Assembly: GCF_027627575.1 (NCBI RefSeq)
Contig: NZ_CP114065.1
Span: 5,456,001 to 5,520,000 of the forward strand
Direction of reading: 5' to 3'
Source: Kribbella sp. CA-293567
GTDB taxonomy: Bacteria; Actinomycetota; Actinomycetes; Propionibacteriales; Kribbellaceae
DNA: 64,000 nt
Made by a program: the position numbers and the translations under genes. Positions within the stretch are counted from its first letter, which is position 1. Every line of letters begins with the position of its first letter. Below, in pieces: positions 1 to 7,351 of the stretch. The notes under the pieces were generated by a model, which saw only the letters and a list, made by a program, of their open reading frames with translations, ran no database searches and was not told the origin of the DNA.

Positions 1-2
1 GC

Positions 3-362
3 TTCCTGGTGCTGTCGCGCGAGCCGCAGATGCCCGCGGTGGGCTCCGGACCGACCATCACCAGCTTCGTGTACCGCGTCCGCAACGTGCCCGCCGCGCT
101 CTACAAGGCGATGGGCGGCTTCGCCACCAACGGCGTCAACATGACCAAGCTGGAGAGCTACCAACTGGGTGGCTCGTTCTTCGCGACCCAGTTCTACGCC
201 GATGTCGAGGGACATCCCGAGGACCCGAACGTCGCCCTCGCGCTGGAGGAGCTCGCCTTCTTCTCCGTCGAGGTCCGGCTGCTCGGCGTCTACCCGGCGC
301 ATCCGTTCCGCGAGCAGATCGCGGAGCCGGCTGCCAACCGTCTGCTGCGCCCGCACCGCTGA
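3..362 (+). CDS. pheA: Prephenate dehydratase, C-terminal part (ACT domain); 5' end outside window
   Basis: Only the last ~119 codons are present; the reading frame is open from the window edge (FLVLSREP...). This is the regulatory ACT domain that follows the catalytic domain in prephenate dehydratase, which converts prephenate to phenylpyruvate in phenylalanine synthesis and is inhibited by phenylalanine binding to ACT. Seen: TSFVYRVRNVPAALYKAMGG, then TKLESYQLGG and ATQFYADVEGHPEDP. In most family members the phenylalanine-binding signature reads ESRP; here it is ESYQ, and the whole segment looks like the alphaproteobacterial version of PheA rather than the usual actinobacterial one. Family assignment is firm; the subtype remark is from memory of family sequences. 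Confidence 0.9.
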   Translation, partial: FLVLSREPQMPAVGSGPTITSFVYRVRNVPAALYKAMGGFATNGVNMTKLESYQLGGSFFATQFYADVEGHPEDPNVALALEELAFFSVEVRLLGVYPAHPFREQIAEPAANRLLRPHR

Positions 363-390
363 ACCAGGCATGCTCCCCCACCGCCTGCCC

Positions 391-396
391 TAGGGT
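391..396 (+). promoter_or_regulatory. -10 element for leaderless start of GNAT gene
   Basis: TAGGGT lies seven bases before the ATG at 404, with no Shine-Dalgarno in between. In actinobacteria a TANNNT -10 box at this distance places the transcription start on the start codon, giving a leaderless mRNA. Confidence 0.5.
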
Positions 397-403
397 TTGC
401 GGG

Positions 404-1387
404 ATGGAACTGGTTGAGGTGGACGGGCGGGACCCAGCGGTCTTCGAGCGGTTCTTCAAGCTCCGGGACGAGGTACGCCGGGAGGACGAGTTCCCGAGCG
501 GCCTCGGGCTGGAGGAGGCTCGCGTCCTGATGGCCGACGAGCACTCCGACCTGCGGGCCAACGGACTCGGTCTGGTCGACGGCGACACCTGGCTGGGGAT
601 CGCGTGGCTCGACTGGTGGCTGCAGGAGAACACGCACCTGGTCGAGGTGGAGATCGCGGTGGCCGCACCGCACCGGCGTACCGGGGTGGGCGGGCGATTG
701 CTCGACGCGGTCATCGAGCGGGCCAAGGCCGACGGCCGGCGGCTGCTGTCCAGCACGATGCACGCCGATGCCGTCACCGGTGAGAGCGCCGGTACTGCGT
801 TCGCCACCGCACGGGGCTTCGTCCGCAAGCACGTCGAGCTGCACCAGGTGATCGAGTTGCCGCTGGCGGCGGAGCGGCTGACCGAGCTGGACCGGCCGGT
901 CGACGGGTACGAGATCGTGCAGTGGGGCGACCACAGCCCCGAGGAGTGGATCGAGCAGTTCGCCGACGCGTTGAGCGCGATGACCGTCGACGTACCGACC
1001 GGTGAGCTCGACCACGAGCCGACGCGCTGGACCCCCGAGCGGGTTCGTGAGGCCGAGGCCCGCCGGCTCAAGCAGGGACGCTTCTGCCACACCACGGTCG
1101 CGGTGGACCGGAACGGCCGGCTGGCGGCGTACACGCAGATGGGCGGAGCGCGGAAGAATCCCGAGCGGCTCTACCAGTGGGACACCTTCGTCCGGCGCGA
1201 GGACCGCGGCCGGCGGCTGGGGCTCGCGGTGAAGGTGCCCAACTTCCGCTCCTTGCAGGCCGTCCTCGATCGCCCGGCCGTCCTGCACACCTGGAACGCG
1301 CCGACGAACGCCCCGATGATCGCCGTCAACGAGCGGCTCGGCTTCCGGGCCGTGGCGCAGCGGACCGGCTGGGAGCTGGAGCTCTAG
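404..1387 (+). CDS. GNAT family N-acetyltransferase, two-domain
   Basis: 327 aa, predicted cytosolic acyltransferase using acetyl-CoA. The N-terminal half carries a clear GNAT motif A (VEIAVAAPHRRTGVGGRLLD, around residue 90, with the RRxGxG pyrophosphate loop); the C-terminal half (about 165-327) is a second, more degenerate GNAT fold (DTFVRREDRGRRLGLAVKV). Tandem-GNAT proteins of this length are common in actinobacteria and often act on small molecules or antibiotics, but the substrate cannot be read here. The ATG at 404 follows a TAGGGT box by seven bases and has no ribosome binding site, so the mRNA is probably leaderless. The stop overlaps the stop of the convergent gene by four bases. 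Confidence 0.85.
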   Translation: MELVEVDGRDPAVFERFFKLRDEVRREDEFPSGLGLEEARVLMADEHSDLRANGLGLVDGDTWLGIAWLDWWLQENTHLVEVEIAVAAPHRRTGVGGRLLDAVIERAKADGRRLLSSTMHADAVTGESAGTAFATARGFVRKHVELHQVIELPLAAERLTELDRPVDGYEIVQWGDHSPEEWIEQFADALSAMTVDVPTGELDHEPTRWTPERVREAEARRLKQGRFCHTTVAVDRNGRLAAYTQMGGARKNPERLYQWDTFVRREDRGRRLGLAVKVPNFRSLQAVLDRPAVLHTWNAPTNAPMIAVNERLGFRAVAQRTGWELEL

Positions 1388-1929
1388 CGGAAGATCCAGT
1401 CGGGGTAGCTCGCCGACAGGACGGCCCGGTGGTCGGTCCAGTCGGCCGGCCGTCGGGCCGGATCGAGCGGATCGGCGTAGCCCCCGTGCAGGCGGTAGCC
1501 CCAGGTGAAGGCGGCGATCGGTTCCAGGACGCGGCTGCGGATCACGTCGGGCACGACCACCAGGAACGTGTCCGCCCGCCACACCCCGTCGGGATGGTCC
1601 GGGTTGGCCGGCGCATCGAAGAAGGCCGGCAGGAAACCGTAGGCGTACAGCGGACTCGCTTCGGCGGCGAACGGCAGCACGTCCACCGAGACGTCGCCGT
1701 CGAAGGACCGGGTGACCAGCTGGACCCAGCCCATCACGGCGTTCAGGCCCTGCCCGTGGTACCGCAGCGTCGCCGTACAGATCGGGAAGTTGCGGTACGC
1801 CTCCGCGTCCAGGTCGGCGGCGACCAGTTGGTGCCCCGAGGCCCACGGGTCGTCGTTGGCCAGCACGCGGATGTTCACCAGTCCGCGGTGACCGCGAACC
1901 TCGAACGGTACGGACAGCTCTCTTCTCAT
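1384..1929 (-). CDS. Conserved hypothetical protein, 181 aa
   Basis: Start chosen at the ATG at 1929 because AGGAGG sits five bases upstream on the minus strand; the same frame stays open far upstream, but that extension is only the shadow of the protease gene. No signal peptide or membrane segment. The sequence starts MRRELSVPFEVRGHRG and is rich in aromatic residues (PDWIFR at the end, GYRLHGGYADPLDP). I do not recognise the family and give no function. Convergent with the GNAT gene, overlapping it by the CTAG tetranucleotide, so no terminator space exists between them. Confidence 0.7.
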   Translation of the reverse strand: MRRELSVPFEVRGHRGLVNIRVLANDDPWASGHQLVAADLDAEAYRNFPICTATLRYHGQGLNAVMGWVQLVTRSFDGDVSVDVLPFAAEASPLYAYGFLPAFFDAPANPDHPDGVWRADTFLVVVPDVIRSRVLEPIAAFTWGYRLHGGYADPLDPARRPADWTDHRAVLSASYPDWIFR

Positions 1930-2068
1930 CGAACCTCCTGACGCCATTCTCCAACCTGCACAAAGGAAACGAAGAAAGTGACTACCTGGGCCCATGGGGT
2001 TGTGCACCGGCGGTGGCGGGAGGACTCTGAAGGGGAACAGCGTCTTGGGGGCTGCCTGTTCGGTGGGG

Positions 2069-2090
2069 GAAGACGGTGGGTGCCGTCTTC
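2069..2090 (+). other. Perfect 8-bp hairpin in protease leader region
   Basis: GAAGACGG-TGGGTG-CCGTCTTC lies in the 267-base divergent spacer 1930-2196. It is not followed by a T tract, so it is not a convincing terminator. Role unknown. Confidence 0.4.
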
Positions 2091-2172
2091 GGCCGCGGCA
2101 TGGGGTCTGGGGGATCTGGTGGCGTCTCGGCCCGGAGCCTGTACTACGTAGAGGTTTCGACCTTCTTCGTCG

Positions 2173-2192
2173 CCCCCGCATGTTCGAGGGGG
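2173..2192 (+). promoter_or_regulatory. Hairpin overlapping the Shine-Dalgarno of the M43 protease gene
   Basis: CCCCC at 2173-2177 can pair with GGGGG at 2188-2192, which is the core of the ribosome binding site (GGGGGAGAA) just before the ATG at 2197. The loop is GCATGTTCGA. Such pairing would hide the site and lower translation; whether it forms in the cell is inference. Confidence 0.35.
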
Positions 2193-2196
2193 AGAA

Positions 2197-4377
2197 ATGC
2201 CGAGGAAGGCCAACGGGAGAGCAGACAGGAACGAACGGGGCGCCGGCGACCAGATGCCCGGCGGAGCGATGCCGGCCGGCGCGGGGCCGTCGGCGAACGG
2301 AGCGGCCGGCATGCCTGCCAGTGGTGGCGGCGCGGCCGGGATGACCGGTGGCGGTGAGACGCAGCAGCCGAGCCGGCGCCAGTGCGGCGTGATGGACGTC
2401 CACCGGCGGTTGCTGTCCACGTCGGCGGAGTACGTCGCGGCCCGGTCCGCGTTGGAGAACGCCACCACGCAGTACGTCGCGAACGACCAGCGGTTCAACG
2501 GGATCGCGCAGATTCAGGTGGTCGTGCACGTCGTCTGGAACACGGCCGCGCAGAACATCTCGCAGGCCCAGATCGACAGCCAGCTGGACGTGCTGAACCG
2601 GGACTTCCGGGCCACCAACACCGACCTCGGGATCGTGCCCGCGCCGTTCACCGGTCTGGTCGCCGACTCGCGGATCGAGTTCCGGCTGGCCTCGACCGAT
2701 CCCGCCGGCAACCCGACCACCGGCGTCACCCGGACGCAGACCAGCCGGACCTCGTTCGGCACCGACGACGCGATCAAGGCATCGGCGACCGGTGGCATCG
2801 ATCCCTGGCCGGCCGAGCGGTACCTGAACATCTGGGTTGGTCAGCTCGGTGGCGGCCTGCTCGGCTACGCCCAGTTCCCCGGCGGACCGGCCGAGACCGA
2901 CGGCGTGGTCGTCCTGCACAGCGGGTTCGGCACCAACGGGACCGCGGCGGCGCCGTTCGATCTCGGCCGGACCACCACGCACGAGATCGGGCACTACCTG
3001 AACCTGTTCCACATCTGGGGTGACGACGGCTCGGGCTGCAGCGGCAGCGACGAGGTCGCCGACACTCCCAACCAGGGCGGCCCGAACTTCGGCGTACCGG
3101 CGTTCCCGAAGCTGTCCTGCAGCAACGGGCCGCACGGCGACCTGTTCGTGAACTACATGGACTACACCGACGACCGCGGCATGGTGATGTTCACCCACGA
3201 CCAGGTGAGCCGGATGGAGGCGTGCCTGGACACGGTGCGCACCGAGCTCGACCAGGCCTCGGGATCCGGTACGACGCAGCCCACGCCGGCCGGTCCGGTC
3301 GTGTCGTGGGACGCCCACCGGATCGACGCGTTCGTGCTCGGTACCGACCGGGCGACGTACCACAAATGGTGGGACGGAGCGGCTTGGGGACCGTCCGTCG
3401 GCGGCTACGAATACCTGGGTGGTGTCTGTATGAGTGCTCCTGAAGTCGCGTCCTGGGGGCCGGACCGGCTGGACGCCTTCGTCCTCGGCACCGACCGCGG
3501 GCTCTACCACAAATGGTGGGACGGAACCGCCTGGGGACCGTCGGACACCGGCTACGAGGCGCTCGGCGGGATCTGCATGAGCCCACCGCGGGTGGCCAGC
3601 TGGGGGCCCGGCCGGCTGGACGTCTTCGTGCTCGGCACCGACCGCGCGCTCTACCACAAGTGGTGGGACGGCACCGCCTGGAACGGGTTCGAGCACCTCG
3701 GCGGGATCTGCATGAGCCCGCCGGAAGTAGTTGCCTGGGGCCCGGATCGGCTGGACGTCTTCGTGCTCGGCACGGACAACGCGGTCTACCACAAGTGGTG
3801 GGACGGGACGGCCTGGAACGGGTTCGAGTACCTCGGCGGCATCTGCGCCGGTCCCCCGACCGCGGTTGCCTGGGGCCCGGACCGGCTCGACCTGTTCGTG
3901 ATCGGGACCGACTCCGCGCTCTACCACAAGTGGTACGACGGGACCGCGTGGTCGGCCGACTGGGAGAACCTAGGTGGTATCTGCGTCAGTGCGCCGACCG
4001 TCGTCTCGTGGGACGCCGACCGGCTCGACGTCTTCGTGGTCGGCACGGACTCGGCCCTCTACCACCAGTGGTGGGACGGCACGTCCTGGTCCGGCTTCGA
4101 GTCGCTGGGCGGCATCTGTATCGGCGAGCCCCGGGTGACCGCGTGGGGCGCCGACCGGCTGGACGTCTTCGTGGCCGGCACCGACGGTGGGATGTACCAC
4201 AAGTGGTGGGACGGAACGGCTTGGGGACCGTCCATCACCGGCTACGAAGCACTCGGTGGGGTGATCAGCGACTTCAAGCTGGATCAGCCGGTCCCGGACC
4301 AGTTGCCGTCCACGGTGCCGGAGCAGGTGCCGGATCAGATGCCGATGACGACCACCCGGCAGGCGGTGCTGAACTGA
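2197..4377 (+). CDS. M43 (pappalysin/cytophagalysin-like) zinc metalloprotease with seven-blade PLL-type lectin propeller
   Basis: 726 aa. Residues 1-60 are Gly/Met/Ala-rich and disordered; there is no signal peptide. The peptidase domain (about 90-350) has HEIGHYLNLFH near residue 262, the HExxHxxGxxH zinc site of metzincins, followed by paired cysteines and a Met-turn (NYMDYTDD, near 318), typical of family M43. From about residue 367 come seven ~45-residue repeats of the form WGPDRLDVFVLGTD...YHKWWDG, the repeat of the seven-bladed fucose-binding PLL lectins of Photorhabdus; seven repeats make exactly one closed propeller. The start has a strong GGGGGAGAA site. The next gene begins inside its stop codon, so the two are translationally coupled. 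The target is unknown; glycan-directed proteolysis is inference. Confidence 0.88.
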   Translation: MPRKANGRADRNERGAGDQMPGGAMPAGAGPSANGAAGMPASGGGAAGMTGGGETQQPSRRQCGVMDVHRRLLSTSAEYVAARSALENATTQYVANDQRFNGIAQIQVVVHVVWNTAAQNISQAQIDSQLDVLNRDFRATNTDLGIVPAPFTGLVADSRIEFRLASTDPAGNPTTGVTRTQTSRTSFGTDDAIKASATGGIDPWPAERYLNIWVGQLGGGLLGYAQFPGGPAETDGVVVLHSGFGTNGTAAAPFDLGRTTTHEIGHYLNLFHIWGDDGSGCSGSDEVADTPNQGGPNFGVPAFPKLSCSNGPHGDLFVNYMDYTDDRGMVMFTHDQVSRMEACLDTVRTELDQASGSGTTQPTPAGPVVSWDAHRIDAFVLGTDRATYHKWWDGAAWGPSVGGYEYLGGVCMSAPEVASWGPDRLDAFVLGTDRGLYHKWWDGTAWGPSDTGYEALGGICMSPPRVASWGPGRLDVFVLGTDRALYHKWWDGTAWNGFEHLGGICMSPPEVVAWGPDRLDVFVLGTDNAVYHKWWDGTAWNGFEYLGGICAGPPTAVAWGPDRLDLFVIGTDSALYHKWYDGTAWSADWENLGGICVSAPTVVSWDADRLDVFVVGTDSALYHQWWDGTSWSGFESLGGICIGEPRVTAWGADRLDVFVAGTDGGMYHKWWDGTAWGPSITGYEALGGVISDFKLDQPVPDQLPSTVPEQVPDQMPMTTTRQAVLN

Positions 4378-4676
4378 ACACCAGCCGGCTGACCGGACGG
4401 TGGACGCACTCCTTCGAGGAGGACCACGACGGGCTGACCGTCTACCGCCGCGACGACTTCGCCTTCCCGCCGGCCCGTGGCCGGCGGGGGGTGGAGTTCC
4501 GCGCCGACGGAGATTTCGTCGACTGGCTGATCGGTCGCGGCGACGCTCCGCAGGCAGGCGACCAGGGCAGCACCGGCCGCTGGTCGGCGGCCGGTCACAT
4601 CACTCGCAGTACCGGCTCCACCGGGTCGATCGTCGCTGTGACGGACGACCGGCTGGAGATCCTCTGGAAGGAATGA
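4374..4676 (+). CDS. Small lipocalin-like protein, 100 aa, probable CTG start
   Basis: The frame encodes LNTSRLTGRWTHSFEEDH... and VYRRDDFAFPPARGRRGVEF, ending in a block DDRLEILWKE. It resembles a widespread bacterial family of short, one-domain beta-barrel proteins that begin GxWxHSxEED and contain the FPPxRGR motif; function unknown. No ATG or GTG exists in frame between the upstream stop and the conserved start of homology, so the best start is the CTG at 4374, which overlaps the TGA of the protease gene (CTGA) and has AGGCGG seven bases upstream. It sits one base before the M28 gene. The unusual start makes annotation programs likely to miss it. An alternative is expression by frameshift from the protease gene. 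Confidence 0.65.
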   Translation: MNTSRLTGRWTHSFEEDHDGLTVYRRDDFAFPPARGRRGVEFRADGDFVDWLIGRGDAPQAGDQGSTGRWSAAGHITRSTGSTGSIVAVTDDRLEILWKE

Positions 4677-4677
4677 G

Positions 4678-6003
4678 ATGACTGTTCGGTACTTGGTGGT
4701 GCCGACCGCGGATGCCGCCGACGGTGCCAAGTCGGCGCGGTTCGGTGACCGGACGATCATGTGGGCGCCCGCCGACCAGAAGCTCGGCCGGGCGTCGCGG
4801 ACGGCACCTGGGCTGGTGCTGGTGACACAGGTCGGGCGCAGCTTCCAGAACGCCTACCCAGACGTCACGCCGCTGCTCGACCACGGCCGGCATCTGGTGA
4901 TCTCGGCGGATGACAAGCCTCGGCGACGGTCCAACCACTGCTGGCGAGTGGAGACGCTGAAGCCCGGTACGACGGTCGTCGACGCCCCTGCGCTTGCGGC
5001 CCGGCAAGCTGATCCGGCGATCACCGCGCTGCTCGGCGACCTGGCGCCGGCGTCGTACCAGGCGGAGCTGACCTGGCTGGCGAGCCTGCCGACCAGGCAC
5101 TCGCTCAGCCGGTCGTTCACCTCGGCGGTGGACTTCGCGGCCGACCGGATGGTTGCCCTCGGCTACCAAACGACGCGGCGGCCGATCAGCGTCGGCGCCG
5201 GGCAGTCGGAGAACCTGATCGGTGATCGCCTCGGCGCCGGTGCTGATCCTCGGGGGCTGGTGCTGATCACGGCACACCTTGACTCGGTCAACCTCGCCGG
5301 TGGTGCGGGGGCGAGTGCCCCCGGCGCCGACGACAACGGGAGCGGTTCGGCCGGCGTACTGGAGCTCGGGCGGCTGATCGCGAGCCGGACCTGGGAGCAC
5401 GACGTACGGCTGATTCTCTTCGGTGGTGAGGAGCAGGGGCTGTTCGGGAGCAAGCAGTACGTCGCCGCGCTGCCGGCGGCCGAGCGGTCGCGGATCCGCG
5501 CGGTGCTGAACATGGACATGATCGCGTCGAAGAACTCGGCGGTCCCGACGGTCCTGCTGGAAGGCGCGTCGGTGTCGTCCGGACAGATCGGCGACCTGGC
5601 CGCGGCGGCCGCGACGTACACGGGGCTGAAGGTCGAGACGTCGCTGAATCCCTTCGCCAGCGACCATGTGCCGTTCATCAACGCGGGCCTTCCTGCGGTG
5701 CTCACGATCGAGGGGGCCGACAGCGCCAACGGGCACATCCATTCCGCCGACGACAAACTCGAGTTCCTCGACTGGCCGTTCGCGGCGGAGATCCTGCGGA
5801 TGAACGCCGCTGCCCTGGCAGGCTGGCTAGGACTCGTCAGCGCACCGGCAGTCCCCCGGCCCCGCCCTGCCGGTTCGGTGGTCTCCTGGGGGCCCGGCCG
5901 CCTCGACGTCTTCGTGGTCGGCACCGACTCGGCGCTGCACCACCTGCGCTGGGACGGCGGACGCTGGCACGACTTCGAGAGCCTGGGAGGTGTCATAGGC
6001 TGA
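4678..6003 (+). CDS. M28 family metallopeptidase with one C-terminal PLL blade
   Basis: 441 aa. The catalytic domain (about 120-390) holds the five metal ligands and base of M28 aminopeptidases: AHLDS (~199), APGADDNGSG (~219), GGEEQGLFGS (~250), NMDM (~280) and GHIHS (~345). The first 110 residues are a separate domain of unknown type (MTVRYLVVPT...). After a Pro-rich hinge the last ~40 residues are a single copy of the repeat seen seven times in the protease upstream (VVSWGPGRLDVFVVGTDSAL). One blade cannot close a propeller. There is no signal peptide. The ATG follows the previous stop by one base (TGAGATG), placing it third in an operon with the M43 protease. It probably releases N-terminal residues from peptides; the substrate is unknown. 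Confidence 0.88.
   Translation: MTVRYLVVPTADAADGAKSARFGDRTIMWAPADQKLGRASRTAPGLVLVTQVGRSFQNAYPDVTPLLDHGRHLVISADDKPRRRSNHCWRVETLKPGTTVVDAPALAARQADPAITALLGDLAPASYQAELTWLASLPTRHSLSRSFTSAVDFAADRMVALGYQTTRRPISVGAGQSENLIGDRLGAGADPRGLVLITAHLDSVNLAGGAGASAPGADDNGSGSAGVLELGRLIASRTWEHDVRLILFGGEEQGLFGSKQYVAALPAAERSRIRAVLNMDMIASKNSAVPTVLLEGASVSSGQIGDLAAAAATYTGLKVETSLNPFASDHVPFINAGLPAVLTIEGADSANGHIHSADDKLEFLDWPFAAEILRMNAAALAGWLGLVSAPAVPRPRPAGSVVSWGPGRLDVFVVGTDSALHHLRWDGGRWHDFESLGGVIG
5996..6001 (+). promoter_or_regulatory. -10 element for leaderless start of phosphatase gene
   Basis: TAGGCT lies seven bases before the GTG at 6009 and overlaps the end of the M28 gene. No convincing Shine-Dalgarno precedes the GTG. 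Confidence 0.4.
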
Positions 6004-6008
6004 CCGGG

Positions 6009-6731
6009 GTGACGGACCTGGACTGGAGTGGCTGCCTCAACACCCGCGAGATCGACGGATTTCCCACCCGGTACGGCGGAGTCACGCGGGCCGGCGCGGT
6101 GATCCGGACGGACTCCCCCGATCAGCTCGACGCCGCCGGGCTGACCGCCTTGCGGGCAGCCGGGGCCGGGCTGGTGCTGGATCTACGCTCCGACTGGGAG
6201 ATCGAGCAGCGGCATCCCCTCGACGGCGACGCGGCGTACCGGCGGATTCCGTGGATCGACCCGGAGCGCGAACTGGACCGTGTTCCCGCCGACGAACCGC
6301 TGATGGCCGACATCTATCGCGGCAGTCTCGACCGCAACCAGGGCCAGATCGTGCAGGCGTTGCGAGCGATCGCTACAGCTCCCGCCGCGGCGCCCGTGGT
6401 CGTGCATTGCAAGTCGGGTAAGGATCGGACCGGGTTGCTGGTCGCGCTGCTGCTCGACCTGGTCGGCGTACCGAGGCAGCGGATCGCCGCGGACTATGCG
6501 ATCAGCGAGCAACGGCTGGGGATGCTCTCGCGGCTGGCGGAACTGCCTGCCGGGGAACGGGCAGCTGCCGAGATGCTGTGGCGAACGCTGCCCGAGACGA
6601 TCCTGGATTCGTTGCAGCATGTCGATACGCGGTACGGCGGAGTACGGGCTTACCTGGCGACCTGTGGACTGACCGCCGAGGAGGTCGACCAGCTGGCCAT
6701 CCGCTTGGTGGGGCACTCGATCGAGGCCTGA
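6009..6731 (+). CDS. Tyrosine-protein phosphatase (PTP family, SCO1041/LMW-unrelated type)
   Basis: 240 aa cytosolic phosphatase. The Cys-X5-Arg P-loop is HCKSGKDRTG near residue 132, and LRSDWEIEQRHP near residue 57 is the N-terminal arm typical of bacterial Tyr_phosphatase3 proteins such as Mycobacterium PtpB. These enzymes hydrolyse phosphotyrosine and sometimes phosphoinositides. The GTG start is chosen because conserved homology begins just after it (the protein opens with TDLDWSGCLNTREIDGFPT); transcription may begin at the start codon. It is probably a separate transcription unit from the protease genes, though it begins only six bases after them. Confidence 0.85.
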   Translation: MTDLDWSGCLNTREIDGFPTRYGGVTRAGAVIRTDSPDQLDAAGLTALRAAGAGLVLDLRSDWEIEQRHPLDGDAAYRRIPWIDPERELDRVPADEPLMADIYRGSLDRNQGQIVQALRAIATAPAAAPVVVHCKSGKDRTGLLVALLLDLVGVPRQRIAADYAISEQRLGMLSRLAELPAGERAAAEMLWRTLPETILDSLQHVDTRYGGVRAYLATCGLTAEEVDQLAIRLVGHSIEA

Positions 6732-6900
6732 ATCCCGGTCCTGTCGGCACTGTGACCGACACGCGTTTGAACCCTGCGTTTGACCGATGCGAGGGGTGAC
6801 GGCGGCGCGCGGTGGCGCGCGCCAACGCCCCGCGCGTCGGTTACCTTGAACCGAAGCGGGACCGCCGGGGGGCGGCGCGGGCTGGGGAGAGGACCCTGGG

Positions 6901-7347
6901 ATGTTCATTCTGTTGCTGGCAGCAGCGGGTTTCAGCATTGCCGGGCTGCTGACGGACAACCGGACGATGCTGAACGTCGGCCTGGTGATCTGGGCCGTCG
7001 CGATGCTCGGTACCGCGATCGGATGGCTGCGGCGCCGGCGCAAGTTCGGATCGATCGAGGAGGCCCAGGCCGCCGCCGACGCGGGTGATCCGCGGGCGAT
7101 GCGGGCGCTGGCGATGCTGGCCAAGATCAACGGCGACCCGGACCGGGCCGAACGACTGCTGCTGGCTGCAATCGATGCCGGAGACGTCGAGTCGATGTGG
7201 GAGATGGGCCGGCTGGTCGAGGAACGCGACGGCATCGAGGCCTGCGAGCCGTGGTTCCGGATGGCCGCGGAGAACGGCCATTTCGTCGCCAAGCGCGGCT
7301 TCCGCCGGGGTGGTGCCTTCAACCTCGACGGCACCAACCCGCTTTGA
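6901..7347 (+). CDS. Membrane-anchored SEL1/TPR-like repeat protein
   Basis: 148 aa. Residues 1-20 and 25-45 form two membrane helices (MFILLLAAAGFSIAGLL; VGLVIWAVAMLGTAIGW), followed by a basic RRRR stop-transfer stretch, so the C-terminal part faces the cytosol. Residues 55-140 are alpha-helical repeats of the SEL1/TPR type (DPRAMRALAMLAKINGDPDRAERLL; AIDAGDVESMWEMGRL), usually a protein-protein interaction surface. Partner unknown. Preceded by GGGGAGAGGAC. Nearly abuts the convergent radical SAM gene (4 bases). Confidence 0.75.
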   Translation: MFILLLAAAGFSIAGLLTDNRTMLNVGLVIWAVAMLGTAIGWLRRRRKFGSIEEAQAAADAGDPRAMRALAMLAKINGDPDRAERLLLAAIDAGDVESMWEMGRLVEERDGIEACEPWFRMAAENGHFVAKRGFRRGGAFNLDGTNPL

Positions 7348-7351
7348 CCGG

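Noticed and set aside
1384..3927. 847-codon minus-strand open frame
   Set aside because: Only 1384-1929 has a ribosome binding site and protein-like composition; the rest is antisense to the PLL repeats, whose bias keeps other frames open.
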